NCBI RefSeq assembly: GCF_050947875.1
Contig: NC_134572.1
Span: 155,641,105 to 155,705,104, forward strand
Reading direction: 5' to 3'
Source of the DNA: Dermacentor variabilis
Lineage: Eukaryota; Arthropoda; Arachnida; Ixodida; Ixodidae
DNA length: 64,000 nucleotides
Positions 52,233 to 64,000 of this stretch are shown in pieces. The translations under genes were made by a program, and so were the position numbers. The notes beneath the pieces were generated by a model. That model saw nothing but the letters and a program-made list of their open reading frames with translations, searched no databases and was not told where the DNA came from. Each line of letters opens with the position of its first letter. Position 1 is the first letter of the stretch.

Positions 52233-52643
52233 TCACACGTCTACTTCTTTATCATTATCGGACGACCACTTCACACACAGCCTAACAAATGTTATCGCAC
52301 AGCACTGGACGCGCCTGCTTGAAAAAGAAGCTTCTGGAATGTTATCGATGATTCCGTCCACTGTCTTCCAACGCAACTTGTGTAATCGATTGCTTGTATG
52401 CGCGACGCGAATAGTGTACAACTTTGTGGAAGACAGTTACTTTGGAACATTCAACGACAGATCTATAAAAGCCAAAGCGCTTGACCCGCTGATCAGATTT
52501 TTCAAAATCGCCGACCGTGTTCGCCGCTATCGTAGTGCTATAAGTGTAGCCTGTTTTGTTGGGCACAGGTTCGCCGAATAAAGGTTAATATTTTTCTTTC
52601 ACATTATCGCTACCGTGTCCTTCAACGTCACCACCATTTGACA
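52233..52643 (+). repeat. 3' LTR of E4
   Basis: 411 bp. Starts tcacacgtctacttc (TG changed to TC), keeps a TATA box ctataaaagcc at about 52463 and aataaagg near 52577, ends ttgaca before atat. About 15 nt shorter than the 5' LTR around the tgcgggtcc segment. Confidence 0.92.
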
Positions 52644-52647
52644 ATAT

Positions 52648-54290
52648 GCGCTACACCCGTTTTAAGTTTGTGGCTAGTACCACCTCCAACTAATCTGTTT
52701 TACTGGTAGCCCTTTCATGCTTACATCTACTCTGGATTACGGGAGAGCCAGCGACATTTATGTATGTTGATGGTTTTTAGCTATTTAATAACGAAGGGTA
52801 ATCATACAACTTCAGGTTCTAGTTCATATCTTTTTACTCTGCAGGTGCAAGGGCTTGTTCTCACTGAGGAGATTCTTGACGAGAACAGGTAGCAATCTTT
52901 AACGCTAAATTGAAGTACACAGTTGACCACGTATGCTGGGCGAACTTTCCACGCGCCAAGGAAGGGATTCTATCGCAACACTACACTCTATCATCCCTGA
53001 GATTGAGACAAGGGGCATTGCTTGGTAATAAATGGACTCTGTTTTCCTGAAGTTCTGCGCACGGCACCTCTCGATTCCAAGTAGGCCAATTTGGCAGCGA
53101 ACTTCCCTATGACAGTTCTTTGTGTGGCAGAATCTCTGTTGCAAACAGTGAAACCTGGAGTTATAATGGTAGCGCACGGCCCTAGCAAAGGAAGAGAACG
53201 TCTGAAGTCATGCCATTTGATTTCGCACATCCTCGACTAAGTTGCCGGCACACGTGATGCACTACTGGTTTTTTTCACGCACTTAATCATATAAATAACA
53301 ATTCCCTCGGACCTCAGCCTAAGATAAACGTAGATGCCAAACAAGGGATGAGATTCCTTTTTTAAGGAGGTACACTGGAGTAAATTGACCTTCTCAATGC
53401 CATTTGAGAATATCCACATCGGCCAGAGGGTTAGGTGTCCTGATGACCACAGTTAGGAACGTGCTCTAAAAGTACCAACTAAAGAGAATCAACACGCGCG
53501 TTGAGCTCGTGCTTCTGCCTTTAGCTGCGAGCCACGATGTAATGAGAGAAAAATTCTTCACCGCAGCACACTTTGCACAGCTCGTTTGGCCTTGGAGGTA
53601 TTCTTTATCGAATAAAATGGCACTTTTGGTATTATCAAAGCTTCGATAGGCTTTCAATGTCTTGAGTACGAATGCATAGAAGTCGCTACATGACAGAAGC
53701 CAGCCTTGTGTCGGGGTGCCTTCCTTCGTGATGCGGTGACGCGAAGGTACGCATTCGCAACATATTGCACAAATAACGGTGGCTGGCGTGCGAACAAGCA
53801 TATACCAGTAGCGACCACCCTTGTCCAGATTTCTGTTTTCTGTCCATGTAAGAATTTGTTGTTAAACTCCCGTATGTGGATACCAAGTTCTATCACGCAT
53901 GAGAATGCAAAAGCATAACTATCATTCTATGATTACTTGTGACGCTTATAATTAGGCCAGAGTGATTATAATCTTGTCTTACAAAAAACATTACGTGCCC
54001 CTTATTTTTAATGAACTGAAAGGTAGCCGTACGCGTTTCCTTTAAGACTCTGGAAAGACTGCCGATATCTGCCACTATGACAATATGAATATATTGAACA
54101 GGTATTCTGCTACAAGGTATTTTTTTTCTATGCAGAAGAAGCATTTATCGGACATGACCCGCCACCAGTTACCTATTTCGTGGAAGTAAGAACAAGGTGT
54201 CAGTCATAGTTCACCGAGGAGACGGAAAGAGAAATCTAAACGCATAGATTAGCGCTTCAAAATTCAAGAAAGAAACAAGTACTCTGTTAA
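52648..54290. other. No gene recognised
   Basis: AT-rich DNA between E4 and E5. Minus-strand short frames near 52905-53230 (LPLLGPCATIITPGFTVCNR) and 53466-54144 (YIHIVIVADIGSLSRVLKET; DFYAFVLKTLKAYRSFDNTK) look somewhat protein-like, but I recognise no family. They could be decayed receptor exons, but I have no proof. Confidence 0.4.
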
Positions 54291-54299
54291 TAATTATGT

Positions 54300-56332
54300 T
54301 GTTGGGATCAGCGCCCAAGGCTGGCGCGACGGGCCTGCTAAGCTCGCAAGAAGCATCGGTCGATAAAGCTCCCACGTGATGGTCTCCAGACAATCAACGC
54401 TGCAAGGCAAATACCTTGCCGTAGAATTTGCTTTCCCAATCCAAAGTTAAACAGAGGCATGCGAGTGTTGTTCGCAGTAATAGTAAGTATACTGTGAGGC
54501 ACGGTAACATCATACTGTGCTGGAATGTCGGGCAGAACAGTGATGAGGAACTCTCCATCAGGAAGTGGTGCGGAAGACAACAATTCTATACAGGCGATTG
54601 ACTTTGGCGGCAGGCGAAGAAAGCCGGTGGGGCGTAAGGGGCACTGCGGTGCGTGAGAAGCTTCTGTGAGAACCGACAAATCAAGGCGAAGTGTACTGGC
54701 AGTGAAGTCAATAAGAGCAGAATGCTCGGAGAGAAAATCGAGGCTGAGAATCAGGTCGTGGGAGAATGAGCACTCACTGTACAGAGGACAGGAGTGTGGC
54801 GGCGGACGAAGCTGGCACGTGCCGTACACATGCCAATGATAGGCACAGCACCACCATCCGCAGCGAGGACGACGCGTGCGCACGCTAGGGTGAGGAGCTT
54901 GTTCAGTCGTCGCTGGAAGGCAGCGCTCATAATAGAAAGATGTGCTCGTTTATCGATGATTGCCGTGACAGGATAGCTGTCAACGTCAACGTCAAGAATG
55001 TTTCATTCATAGGTAACGTGAGCAGAAGATTTGAGGTCAGGGCCGACAACGGAGCTTCACCTCCAGAAGGTGCCGTGCCTAGTTTCCCGGCTGTATCCGG
55101 GAAGTGATAGGCGGCGAAGAGAATCGAAGGGGTTGCGGCGAATGAGACTGATGGCGTCGAGGTGAAGGCGAACGGCTTCAGCGAAGGCTCGGAACAAGAG
55201 CATCAGCGGCAGTGGGTCCATGGGGTATAGCATAGCGAACAGAAGGTCCAAAGGTGCGGAAATAAGCGCGGGCCTATGTCCGTGGAGGAGGTGGCCATTG
55301 GTTGCGGCAGTGACAAGTGACGTTGCCAATGCGACAAGAGTGGAACCAGATCGGCCTGTCATCAGGGGTACATCATCGGACGGGTTGCGGCGAGATCTGG
55401 CAGAAAAAGACTGCCGGGGACGAGGAGGGCCGCTGGAGAACTGGCCGACGCTAGTTTGAGAAGCTGAACACACGGACTTCAGACCCTTGTTTTTAAATTC
55501 GTGTCTGACGACGGACTGAATCATCACAAGCGTTGTTGGTGGCGGATCGGGAGGCGTCGTGGAGAAAACTAACGAACAGGCGGCCTCGAGCTCGCGGCGA
55601 ACTATACGGGTTGCGTCATCACAGGGTGTGGTCTGACGCGGTCGGCCCTGACAGGTCGACGTAGCAGCAGTATTGGGTAGCCGCGAGATATGGTGTGTGA
55701 TACGGCGGCTCCTAGGTTGCTCATGGCGACGGTATTCTTTTATGATGGTGTCGATAATCTATACGTTGCCGAAAACAAGCAAATTGAAGCGTCGTCGGCG
55801 ATGAATTTTAGCGCATGTGCTACTTTATCTGCTTCAGATATCGTATCGTCATCTTTAAGGCATAGAGCCAAGACGTCGAGGATATATGAAACGTACGGCT
55901 ATGTGGAATTCTGAACACGAGACGCAAGAGCCTTTCTCGCGGCAAACTTGCGCCCAATGGGGTCGCCGAACAGTTACCGTGGCTTTTTTTTGAAACTGTC
56001 CCAATTGGTTATCTCGTCGTCATGCGTTTGGTGCCACACGCGTGGGGTGCCGCCGAGATAAAAGATGACATCGGCGAGCATAATCGTTGGCTCCCACCTG
56101 TTATTGGCACAGGCGTGTTCATAGAGCATGCTTCATTCGTCAACATCCTGAACCTCAAGGCCAGAAAACATACCAGGGTCGCGATGTCGGGCAGCTGTGA
56201 CGATTGGAGCAGTCAGATAAGCAAAACCGTTGCAAAGGCGGTCTTGTCACCGAGAATCACGGTGACAAGCTCGATGTACCGACAATTTCGGAGTTCAGTG
56301 GCGAGGATAGGGGTCTCTAACCTCCACCAGAG
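54300..56332 (-). mobile_element. Ty3/Gypsy element E5, gag and protease region only
   Basis: On the minus strand: the primer-site-like CTCTGGTGGAG at 56322-56332; a highly decayed gag (about 55527-56200); a Gag tail; then protease with TAIIDKRAHLSIMSAAF (DTG changed to DKR, catalytic motif lost). This is followed by FSHDLILSLDFLSEHSALI (flap and hydrophobic turn) and the spacer LPPKSIACIELLSSAPLPDG, ending around 54340. The copy is truncated before RT. The lineage cannot be fixed, but the spacer is nearest in style to E0/E3. Confidence 0.75.
54338..54930 (-). pseudogene. E5 protease and spacer remnant
   Basis: The 54883-54338 frame has HDLILSLDFLSEHSALIDFT (the conserved G-like turn after the flap), STLRLDLSVLTEASHAPQCP and PKSIACIELLSSAPLPDGEF, as in the spacer between Gypsy protease and RT. 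The active-site DTG at about 54950 reads DKR, so it is inactive. Confidence 0.75.
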
Positions 56333-56560
56333 TGTTACGTGTTGAAAGAAACAGACAAAAGAAACTATTTACACGTTATATATACTGGAGCCAGACAGCC
56401 AGGCCGACACTCGCTCGCGCCAAGGCACCGACCCACTTCAGCATCATTCTCCGCGTGGCACGTGTCTGCAGTATATCTCGATAATATCATAATAATATTA
56501 ACCGCCAAGAAGCTGTCAAGTCTGAAGCCCTGATTTTCCGGGGGAGGGCCCGGGCCACGC
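56333..56560 (-). repeat. Candidate 5' LTR of E5
   Basis: Begins tgttacgtg immediately after the primer site, so minus-strand CACGTAACA closes the LTR. The right edge is not defined, because no second LTR exists. A C16 run (56567-56582) lies just beyond. Confidence 0.45.
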
Positions 56561-56589
56561 CACACGCCCCCCCCCCCCCCCCTTGGGTA

Positions 56590-57851
<1,262 letters not shown>

Positions 57852-57914
<63 letters not shown>

Positions 57915-57939
57915 GGTGTGTGTGTGTGTGTGTGTGTGT
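57852..57939. repeat. Composite microsatellite (AT)n(GT)n
   Basis: (AT)n with a few interruptions 57852-57913, then (GT)n 57916-57939. Together with 57279-57428 it makes a self-complementary AC-AT-GT array with the solo LTR in the AT core. Confidence 0.95.
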
Positions 57940-58196
57940 CTATTATTCAGCGTGCGCGCGCCACCACGCGCCCTTAACCGTTCTTATAGAGATAGGCATA
58001 GCAAGCAGGCAGGCAGCTTCGGTGATAGATAGCGCTGATTAATATTATGGAACCGCAAAATAGGCGTTCTAGTGCAGTACTTATCTAATATGCAACTCAT
58101 TTCGACTGTAGCAATAATTTATGTCGCTATATTGATTTACAGCTAAAAGCATTACCGTTGACAATTATCGTGGTGGTGCTTCCACCGAATATTCAA
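57940..58196. other. No gene recognised
   Basis: Flank between the (GT)n end and pseudogene B; short frames only. Confidence 0.45.
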
Positions 58197-59939
58197 TTAC
58201 CCAACTTCACGGAAGCACAGGTTATGTTTTCCATTAAATTTTTTAACATAACAATGATATTGTTTGGCAAATGCAATTGTGCGAATGCCTAATATGTACA
58301 AAGACATTAAGGTAGACGGCCCACAAGCATATTGCGCGTGGTTTATCCATGTCACAAAGAACAAAATTTGATGTGGAGTAAAAATAAGCAGAAACAAGCA
58401 GAAAATGAAGAAATAAGCTGAAGGACACTGCAGTCCGGCTTGATTTCGGAAATGCTGCTTCACTTTTTCTGCGTACCAGATTTCGAAAATCTTTATTAAG
58501 GGCAAAATGTTTTCGTACCAGAATGCCATCCACTGCAACATTTCACGTATTTTTTACATTCAACGAATCCGTGAAGCTTGTGTTCCAACACTCGGGAAAC
58601 CTGCCGCAAAGTAAACATGACGCTTCCGTCTTGCGCAAGACAGGCAGCCGACACTGTCTACAGACACTAGCGTCTTTCTCTTTTTGGCCGCGTAGAAGGC
58701 CAGGCTGAGCTTGGTGTGCAGGGTGGTGTAACTCCTATTAAGCTACAACGCTGTGATGTGCCAAAGTTCGAATGCGGAAGCAATGAGTGATATATTTGCG
58801 GCTAAGCGCATCGTCAATCTTGTCGACCATATCCATAACATTCGCGGACGATTCTACAGAGATGTGAAACAAGTTCACTGAGGAAATAGTTTGAGAGCGG
58901 AATGATGGCGATAAGCCAGACGCTGCGCAGAACCACTCGCGCCAATAACGAATTTATTTTGCGTGGATTCGGTGCATACGTTGCGTATAATAAAGCGAGG
59001 AGATATAGAAAGGAGCATATTACTGAGCTAAGCCACTAAGACTCTTTATGCGAAGCCAGCGGCTGTAAACCCAAGTGAAAAGAACATGATGGTGGCCAGA
59101 AAAGGGCACATTCCTAGTTCTCACTGAGCGACAAAGTTCACGAAAGAAGTTGATACAAAGCTCGCACTTTTGACGTAGAACACTTCGTTGATCTGAGAAG
59201 TAAGTAGATCAGTACCGAAATAACCTGCACTAACAGAGAGAAACAATACTTCGGTTACCAAGATGTCGACAACTTATTCCACGAGCACATACGATATAGT
59301 TCATAGACGGGTGGTTGAGAACCATTTCAAAGTGACATTGTAAAAAGTGTGTGCGTACAAGACGGTTCTAGCGCACCCTGAGGCGCAAGCAAATTCTGGA
59401 ATTTTCCGAATTACGCAGCCTACATGTACTACTTGATTTCTGAGCCTGCTTTGCCGTAGATGCTTTGAATGATCTTTACGAGGGAGAAGGTGACATTCTA
59501 TATCAGCCAATGAAAGAGTGAATGTTGGTAGCAGGTGTGAACATCCTGCTGTGCTTCCGTTTGTGTTGCAAAATCTACCACTTTTACATGGCAATGTTAC
59601 ATGGCATTTCCGTAAATATTCCACGTTGTTCTTCCTTTAAATCTCTCTTCAATCAAAAGGCAATCCACCAATAAAAAAACACGCAGGATATGTAGGACAC
59701 ACCTCCAGATATTCCATTGTGTTTTGACCAATATTTAGTGCAATCACGTTTGTCTTGACAACCGCAGCCGTATTTTCTCTAATATACACAAGAAGCGTTC
59801 TACTCGGAAGCGTCCCCAAAATTGTAGCAAAAGGCAACTCGCCGGCCACACAACGACTGCCTGAACTCCAGTAGTATTTCGACGCAACCAGTGCTAGCTC
59901 ATCTTGCAGCGAAATGTGCGAGCGCAGAGTAGATAGCAA
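58197..59939 (-). pseudogene. Ionotropic receptor (IR/iGluR-like) pseudogene B
   Basis: Minus-strand order, N to C: a ligand-lobe-like piece at 59939-59649 (ELPFATILGTLPSRTLLVYI; VIALNIGQNTMEYLEVCPTY). Then diverged sequence homologous to pseudogene A (59480-58690), in which RSVWLIAIIPLSNYFLSELV replaces the A pore and second-span piece, and VDKIDDALSRKYITHCFRIR corresponds to A's IADALSVNTITPCF. Last comes a C-terminal part at 58541-58197 with a hydrophobic YFFIFCLFLLIF segment (third span). Read together this is a short IR-like channel. At least three frameshifts or stops. By DNA it is the closest relative of pseudogene A, 55 kb away in the same orientation. Confidence 0.55.
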
Positions 59940-60803
59940 CTGTTCATAGTATACTTTTTAACCGGTTTGACAATGCGCACCGAGCAAGAAACATCTGAAG
60001 CAATCAATAGCAAGTAGAAGTACCTCCCACTGTTACAAGCCATTTGAAAAAGATGTGATGCTTCGCCTAACTGGAAAAATGTATAAAGTTTCTCAAAGAG
60101 AATTAAACAATAAAGACGTTTCACAGATAACTTTTCTCATCTATTTTACATGTTTCCTAATCTTTTCTGTACACACGGAAGGACACTGAAGTAAGCTCTC
60201 TTGCAAAAGACGGAGCTGTGGATTGAATACCTTCGCAGATGAAGTCGTACCTCTTTTGTACACTGCTATCCATAGTTACTAGCAGTATTTCCGCAGCAAA
60301 GCAAAAAAGAAACTGAAGTACGGACTAAAAACTTGTTTCCAGCCGCCGTCACGGTTACCTGAAATATTGAACCAAACTCAACCTTGTAATCACAACTTCA
60401 ATGAGTCTCAAACATTGGCTGTAGCATTAGGAATGTCTGGTTAATGATCGGATCGGATGAATTACAGTGACTGTTCACCAGATGTGTTCTAAATGAATAA
60501 TCGGCGAATCATATGTCTGCGCAAAAAGACGATTTTCGTCATTGTTGATACGTAATTGTCACTTGAAGAGTATAGGAATATCTACCTAATCAAAAAACAA
60601 TTGGTGACGGCTAAAATACTTAGGTTACGTATATTACAGTAAATTGGGCAAAATGGGCCATACAACTTTCGATTGAATGCTACATTGCAATATTGCAAGG
60701 CAGGCTAAACTATTTCACTCCTTTGCACTCAAAGGAAAAGTAGTCCAACGTATCAACCTAGGTTACATTTTGTTCATTAGATTATAAAATATCTGATATT
60801 CAC
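59940..60803. other. No gene recognised
   Basis: AT-rich; short frames only. May be intron or 5' flank of pseudogene B or of the exon-like segment at 60804. Confidence 0.45.
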
Positions 60804-61010
60804 CTCAGAAGCAATAGGTGTCTCTCCGACGCCTCTAGGACCTACGAAAAGGATTTTGCCTTCTTTCTGAGCGGCACTGTAGCTGCGAAGAAAGCTAGAA
60901 ACATGGAATGGTGCCATCAATCGGATGGTACGTGAAGAGTCCACAATTACATAGGAAGCCTTGCGGATGTAAGCACCCACGAAGACTCGGAGGTATTGAT
61001 TGGTGTCAGG
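60804..61010 (-). CDS. Exon-like ORF with P-loop-like motif, unidentified
   Basis: Minus strand, 207 nt (69 codons), phase 0 at both ends. The left border is ctcttta/g before CCTGAC (consensus AG acceptor), the right border GAG before gtgaat (GT donor). It reads PDTNQYLRVFVGAYIRKASY, VIVDSSRTIRLMAPF and then EGKILFVGPRGVGETPIASE. GPRGVGET resembles a Walker A loop (GxxGxGK[ST]) with Lys replaced by Glu. A similar string, GKILCFVGPPGVGKT, is known from Lon-type proteases, but the residues before it do not match Lon, so I do not name it. The open frame is flanked by stops outside the splice borders. Best host-exon candidate of the window. Confidence 0.4.
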
Positions 61011-64000
61011 CTAAAGAGTACTTGCGCGGCCCGGTAGCTACTTTTCGATGAGCGCGAAATGCAAGAAGACTCATGAATTTTTAGACAAATAGACGGTGCA
61101 CCGCCCAACTTGCGCATGCATCATAAGATAGGGCTTTTGGCACGTAACAACCTATAGTTTTTTTGTGTACTGCTGTGCGCATTTGCACATGTGCAAACAG
61201 CGCTGTCAATCATGTGAGATTTGGCTTTGTAGAAAAGAGCACCAAAGCTGGGTATAAAAGTATAAAAAAGCAGTGAAGATTTAAAGCTAGCAAGCTGGAA
61301 AAAAAATACAATGCCAACACCTGTTGGGGTGCGGTTTGACAGCTTTCTCGTAGATGTTTTTTTTTTTGCTTTAATTGTTAAACCATGGCTGTTCAATGTA
61401 TTTATCCACAAATTCTTTATCTGAACCTTAGGCTCTTCTAAGTGCACACCCTCAAGACGTTCTGCAATCGTCTCTACCTTGCTGGGGATCCTGAGGTTTG
61501 AATGCACCTCAGCGACGTCCAGTTCAGCGTGCTACCAGGATGGTGTCCGAAAATTTCTAACATTCTCCGACTAAGAAGACCCTCTGTTGCGTGCGGAAGG
61601 AGGGATGATCCTGGAGAAATTGTATAGCTTGTTTTTTTTTACATATTTAAAGCTCAAGTGGCATAAGAAACGAAAAAGAAGCAAACTAGCCCTAGAATGA
61701 TTGAAATGAAAATGCTAATGCTCAACCTTCACTTACACCCGTGCTTGTTCACTAGAGGCTGCAATCTTTAGAACCTTAGCAATGAAAAGAATTGGTCCTT
61801 TGCTGTCACTGTTTCTCGTGCCGCCAGCGCTCTGGCTAGTGACGTCAAACTTGTATTGACAGCGAGCGCATGTCCAGTGCATGAGATTCCTGCTTAGTTG
61901 TCTGCTTGCAGCATACTACTCGCTCCCTTAAGCCGAATGCCGCGGAGTCTGGTGGGAGCAGAAGTGTAGTGTTCGGAGGCTACAGGTCTTTAGGAAATCA
62001 ACAGAGCCCTTTTCACTCCCAACAGTCATTTCCCACGCCCTTCTCAAGAGCTGCTCGGAAATTCAACGTTTTACAAGGTCCCCGGCTGCGAAACATTTGT
62101 GGTTGACTGTGCGCTCGCATTACCCACACAACTACATATGACGCAAAGATGTTGTTAACGCTTTCCAGAACCCCCCACCCTGCTGGGTTCGTTAGCTACC
62201 TGCAAAATGAACCGCGTAACGTCAATAATGGGGCTGTTTGGCGGCAAATACGCAGCGCAACACGAGTGCATGAGAGAGAACGCACCTTCTGTCTCCGTGG
62301 TGAAAGTTCGACTGGGAGCTCCAAATCGCCCATCACGCAAACTTAGAAAGTGGCAACTGAAGCTGCTTGCTAAAGTAAAATAATTGGGGTCGACTTCTTC
62401 GTACTATAAGTGAGGTATATGTTAACTGGTAGTGAAGGCTTCATAGGAGCTCAGGTTCCAAGAAAATGATGACGTGTTGCTAGCATCGCCAAGTGCGTAT
62501 CGTGCGGACCATTTCTCTAAACAAAAAATGTAAAGACAAATGTACGACGTCACCTCCAGAATTAGAAGTGACGTTGAGATCAAGTGCTGCTTTGCGTCAA
62601 TGCTTGTATTTGTTTAGCAATGGGCATTTTGACCACTACGCCTGAAGTTATTTTCTTCTCCAAGCTTGCCAACCGCCTCAGCTGACGCGCCAGTGTTTCG
62701 TTGAACTATAGGCGTGGCGTATTTATTAAGGTCAACATAATTAGGCGGTTACTTGGCAACAATCGCTTCTGCACGTTCCTTACTAAAGTAAGCAAACAGG
62801 ATAGCCATGAATGACGATGCCCGTAAGGCTAAAAAATTAAGCAGAATTTTATTCGTCCAGAATAATGCAACCGATTTTCAGCAAGAGGGTAATTTTACGC
62901 AAACTGTTCCTACAGAGCAATGTCCATTTCCCGCAATGAATAACGAGAAAATACAACTATATGAGCATGACATGCGCAGTAGTTTCTCAATATATTTTGA
63001 GTGGAAGAAAATTTTTGGGTCCTGTGAGGGCCATTTGAATATTAGAAATGATGGAAACCCCGGTGGGAAATAAAAACTTGCGAGAAATAGACCGTTTCGC
63101 GTCTTATTTCAATCTCTGCGCTTTTGCGTTGGCTTAACATTCTCTTTTACTTTCTTCAGTTTCATGAAATGTTTTCATGATTTTCAAACCTGAGCAGCAA
63201 GGTAGACATTCGCAAATGATAAAGTTTCCGAGAAATATTTTGCCAAGTACGGTGACGGAAGGAAACTGGGTATGATTTCTCTAGAAATATCATTAAAGGT
63301 CCTCTTACGAGGCCCCAAAACAAATTTTGGCTATACGCTGGATGTTGTTTCATGTCCTCAAGAGAGAGTTCTGCCGCAAACATTTTTCAAATGGGCTGAT
63401 TAATAGCCGAGATAGAAACACTTCACTGTCGCGAACTCATGATTTCAGGAGGCGAGCTTCACATCAAAAAAGAGGCGCTTTCTCCACTTTCACTGTCTAG
63501 CCTGCGCTTGCGAAATTGCTTCCCAGCCTTGTCCCATACCAGACCTCGAGGGTCCAGTTTCGCGTACTTCACGGGCCCCGCCTTCATTTTTATTTCGCCT
63601 CGCTTTTTTTTTTTGCGGTGTGGCGCACTATCGCTGATGGCGTCGCGTGTGGTCTACTGGTATTGCCTTGTTTCGAGCAGCGCAAGATTTTTCGCGCAGT
63701 TCACGAGGACACCTGACTAGCGGTATAAGTCAGTGCTACCCGAATGGTGAGGCAAATAGTAGGCAGGTAGATAGTAGGCAGGTAGTAAGGGGATCACTGA
63801 GCATCATCCCACGCTAGAAGACGGTGCAAAATGACATATTTTCGGTGTCTGAGCGCGTCACAGCAGGACATGGGAACAAGGAGACGAAACCGAAGTATAT
63901 CTCTCTTGCTGCGGTGGGAGGTGAAACAAAAACATGCAGATATTCGCTTTGTGTGTTTTGTTGTTTCTCCAAGCTTTAAATAGTCCGTTCGAGGCACGTA
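61011..64000. other. No gene recognised; unresolved minus-strand segment at 61400-61530
   Basis: A minus-strand piece near 61520 (ELDVAEVH; RIPSKVETIAERLEGVHLEE) reads smoothly for about 45 codons and could be another exon of the same gene as 60804-61010; no name can be given. 62807-63073 has an 88-codon + frame without recognised motifs. The rest is AT-rich intergenic DNA with short frames only. Confidence 0.35.

Larger units (their letters stand above)
45833..52643 (+). mobile_element. Ty3/Gypsy element E4, 6.8 kb, with nested Penelope-like insertion
   Basis: LTRs 45833-46246 (414 bp) and 52233-52643 (411 bp). Primer site tctggtggaggtgc follows the 5' LTR at 46247; PPT aagaggggggtaa precedes the 3' LTR. 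Flanks give an ATAT target duplication (45829-45832 and 52644-52647). Gag, protease, RT, RNase H and integrase are in order, but with many frameshifts. LTR divergence is clearly greater than in E1 and E2, so E4 is older. An 813-bp insertion interrupts RT at 48882-49694. Confidence 0.93.

Noticed and set aside
56567..56582. Poly-C run as a retroelement polypurine tract
   Set aside because: It has no LTR beginning next to it on the expected side; likely a simple repeat.
60804..61010. Naming the exon-like ORF a Lon protease exon
   Set aside because: Only about 15 residues around the P-loop resemble Lon, and the residues before it do not fit.

Overview
This window looks like intergenic chromatin of an ixodid (hard) tick. 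The evidence is a tRNA-derived SINE that closely resembles the tick Ruka family, LINE families of the kinds common in tick genomes, BEL/Pao and several Ty3/Gypsy retrotransposons, long (TA)n tracts, and two broken chemosensory ionotropic-receptor (IR)-like genes. The species call is inference. I see no complete host gene. About two thirds of the window is transposon, most of it antisense to the + strand.

Layout. 1-1.4 kb: two broken minus-strand LINE pieces. 3.2-4.06 kb: minus-strand IR-like pseudogene A, cut by a decayed BEL/Pao element (4.06-6.86 kb, +). 6.9-13.1 kb: pieces of a tick-type LINE (pre-RT and RT, then RNase H plus C-terminal finger), with a 250-bp foldback between them. 14.0-18.3 kb: Gypsy element E0 (+, decayed). 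18.36-18.88 kb: 3' end of an RTE-like LINE. 18.95-24.38 kb: Gypsy E1 (minus). 24.43-29.82 kb: Gypsy E2 (minus, the youngest by LTR divergence). E1 and E2 lie tail to head in what looks like one (TA)n microsatellite. 29.9-34.5 kb: low-information DNA with a Ruka-like SINE at 32 kb. 34.5-37.4 kb: a rearranged Gypsy copy of the E4 family, with gag (minus) head to head with integrase and LTR (+). 38.2-40.85 kb: Gypsy E3 (minus, 5'-truncated). 40.88-45.18 kb: CR1-like LINE (minus) with tandem 5' monomers. 45.19-45.83 kb: antisense gag/protease scrap. 45.83-52.64 kb: Gypsy E4 (+), whose RT is interrupted by a palindromic Penelope-like insertion with a 13-bp target-site duplication (TSD). 54.3-56.3 kb: 5' part of Gypsy E5 (minus). 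57.43-57.85 kb: solo LTR of the E4 family inside an (AC)n(AT)n...(AT)n(GT)n composite repeat. 58.2-59.9 kb: minus-strand IR-like pseudogene B, homologous to A. 60.8 kb: one exon-like 207-nt ORF with clean splice borders.

How it fits together. A and B look like remnants of one IR gene array that became a transposon sink. The LTR elements repeatedly sit at ATAT or (TA)n sites, and newer insertions are nested in older ones (Penelope in E4). Frameshifts, single stops and deletions break every pol gene. The strongest unusual signals are the (TA)n-linked LTR insertions and the palindromic Penelope insertion.
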